From contig JAQQAM010000178.1 of assembly GCA_028532905.1 (NCBI GenBank), positions 1 to 49,315 of the forward strand: 49,315 nt of DNA. The letters are read 5' to 3'. Under the pieces are notes generated by a model. That model saw only the letters and a list, made by a program, of their open reading frames with translations. It was not told the origin of the DNA and made no database searches. Of the stretch, positions 48,154 through 49,315 are shown one piece after another. The stretch's first letter is position 1; each line of letters begins with the position of its first letter. A program made the translations under genes and the position numbers. Source of the DNA: Spirochaetales bacterium. GTDB taxonomy: Bacteria > Spirochaetota > Spirochaetia > DSM-2461.

Positions 48154-49315
48154 ATGTATATTGTAATATTAGGTGCCGGAAGGGTTGGAACTCAGCTGGC
48201 CAGGCAATTGATACTGGAAAAAAAGGATGTGGCTCTCATCGAAAGAGACCCTGATAAAGCCAGGGATGCAGCCAATAAACTGGATTGTCTCGTTATCAAT
48301 GATGAAGGGAACAATCTGGAAAGCCTCAGTAAAGCCGGTATCCAGAAGGCGGACATTTTTGTAAGTGTCACCGCCAGTGACGAAACAAACCTTATCGCCT
48401 GCGGTCTGGTTTCCGCAGAGTACGAACAGGTCAAAACAATAGCCAGAGTCAGAAACCTCGACTATTCCCGAACCAAAATGATTTCCAACTCCTTTCTGGG
48501 AATCGATCATGTGATAAATCCTGAAATAGAAGCCGCAAAAATCATCAGCTACGCCGTCAGCCACGGTGCCCGCAGTGATATTATGCTTTTTGAAAATACC
48601 AGCCTGCAGATGAGAAATCTCAGCATCAAAAAGGATTCCATCTTTATCGGACAGAGTCTGCGGTCCGTCAGGCAGCATATGGATTTTGCCTTTCTCATCG
48701 CAGCCATTCTCAGGGATGATCACTACCTGATCCCCAGCGGAGAGACTGTGATTCAGGAGGGAGATGTGATCTATATCATCTCCACGGAAAAGGGTTTTGA
48801 AACCATATTCAAACTGGAAGACCTGAGCAAAACCGAGCTTAACCGAATTACACTGATTGGCGGCGGCCATATAAGCGCCTATGTTGCAGAGGAACTGCTG
48901 GATCAGGAGCAAAACGGACAGACGGGAAAAAGCCGTCTGGGCAGACTGCTGAACAAAAAACAGAAAAAATCCCTACAGATTATCGAAAAAGATTATGAGC
49001 GCTGTAAAGAACTTGCCGAACGCTTTCCCCAGGCACTGATTACCCATGCAGATGTCACGGAAGACAGCTTCAATGAAGAGGAATTTCTGGCAGAGACAGA
49101 TCTGATCATTACGGCGACCAACAATCAGGAACTCAATCTGATCACCGGTATTTATGCCAAAACTCTGGGTGTAGACAAGGCCATGGCCCTTGTCATCAGA
49201 AACAGCTACAGAACCATGGCCCATAATCTGGATGTGGATGTAACGGTCTGTCTGAATGATACGGTTGTCAATTCCATACTGAAGATCATCCGCAAGGGCA
49301 ACATCAAGAATGTGC
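48154..49315 (+). CDS. trkA: TrkA: K+ uptake regulatory NAD-binding protein (cut by window edge)
   Basis: The visible 387 residues begin MYIVILGAGRVGTQLARQLI, a Rossmann GxGxxG, followed by DVALIERDPDKARDAANKLD and VTASDETNLIACGLVSA. This is the first RCK-N domain, with an RCK-C region (MRNLSIKKDSIFIGQSLRS, then EGDVIYIIS). A second RCK-N starts near residue 230 (RITLIGGGHISAYVAEELL), with IITATNNQELNLITGIYAKTLG. TrkA gates the TrkH/TrkG potassium channel according to NAD(H) and ATP state. The 3' end lies outside the window; trkH may follow. Confidence 0.93.
   Translation, partial: MYIVILGAGRVGTQLARQLILEKKDVALIERDPDKARDAANKLDCLVINDEGNNLESLSKAGIQKADIFVSVTASDETNLIACGLVSAEYEQVKTIARVRNLDYSRTKMISNSFLGIDHVINPEIEAAKIISYAVSHGARSDIMLFENTSLQMRNLSIKKDSIFIGQSLRSVRQHMDFAFLIAAILRDDHYLIPSGETVIQEGDVIYIISTEKGFETIFKLEDLSKTELNRITLIGGGHISAYVAEELLDQEQNGQTGKSRLGRLLNKKQKKSLQIIEKDYERCKELAERFPQALITHADVTEDSFNEEEFLAETDLIITATNNQELNLITGIYAKTLGVDKAMALVIRNSYRTMAHNLDVDVTVCLNDTVVNSILKIIRKGNIKNV

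Noticed and set aside
48169-48912. Minus-strand reading frame of 247 codons
   Set aside because: It is the reverse complement of the trkA coding region, which has clear Rossmann motifs and a promoter.
1-49315. tRNA, rRNA and riboswitch genes
   Set aside because: No cloverleaf, rRNA segment or known riboswitch motif was found by reading; a covariance-model search would be needed to exclude weaker ones.

Overview
The window is a gene-dense bacterial chromosome segment of moderate G+C with AT-rich intergenic DNA. It most likely comes from a free-living, flagellated, sugar-fermenting spirochaete of the Spirochaetaceae type. That is an inference from combined content: fliS, two 7TM-DISM signalling proteins, many lipoproteins, EpmA with EF-P, an OMP decarboxylase-orotate phosphoribosyltransferase fusion, PhoH with a PIN domain, and sugar ABC uptake without a local ATPase. 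No rRNA, tRNA or CRISPR was seen.

Layout. (1) 1-1284: the right end of an IS256-family element abuts a 5'-truncated DUF975-like membrane gene, followed by a second membrane gene. (2) 1406-9073, minus strand: a sugar operon in the order ROK repressor, two permeases, binding protein, GH31, GH15. Its promoter carries a probable autoregulatory operator, and the binding-protein gene is bracketed by mRNA hairpins. (3) 9287-17084: envelope and sensory genes (small membrane proteins, Pmp3/YqaE peptide, OmpA-like lipoprotein, DNRLRE lipoprotein, DISM chemoreceptor), then a WYL regulator divergent from an isochorismatase-like hydrolase, a small Cys-rich ORF and a serine hydrolase. (4) 17176-22864: accessory genes (esterase-like lipoprotein, SH3 lipoprotein, stand-alone E2-like acyltransferase, DinB-like, DUF1330, OsmC, an ECF sigma factor with a Cys-rich tail, an HXXEE membrane protein). 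(5) 22996-28830: metabolic genes (Gfo/Idh oxidoreductase, LOR/SDH protein, DJ-1 protein, acyl-CoA synthetase, GNAT acetyltransferase, ferredoxin). (6) 28910-34396: EpmA, EF-P and an unusual methyltransferase in tandem, then MscS and the PyrF-PyrE fusion on the other strand. (7) 34568-38352: a DISM adenylate cyclase converging on a GH13_18 phosphorylase. (8) 38444-43229: a minus-strand operon fliS, small ORF, polA, coaE, SPOR protein behind a convincing sigma-28 promoter. (9) 43459-49315: a beta-propeller protein with a degenerate NodB domain, a zinc-ribbon protein, PhoH with a small partner, and the start of a TrkA K+ regulator running off the end.

How the genes work together. The ROK operon looks like uptake and intracellular hydrolysis of an alpha-glucoside, and the GH13_18 enzyme could phosphorolyse a related glucoside. 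EpmA can charge EF-P on Lys34. The two DISM proteins share a receptor design but have different outputs, chemotaxis and cAMP.

The observations most worth follow-up are five genes whose start codon lies only 6-13 nt after a -10-like box with no Shine-Dalgarno (leaderless or ultra-short-leader transcripts), the sigma-28 promoter in front of a polA-containing operon, the ECF sigma factor with a Cys tail and no recognisable anti-sigma gene, the NodB pseudo-enzyme fusion, and the EpmA/EF-P/methyltransferase cluster. I found no clearly new multi-gene system. All family calls are from reading the sequence, without database searches.
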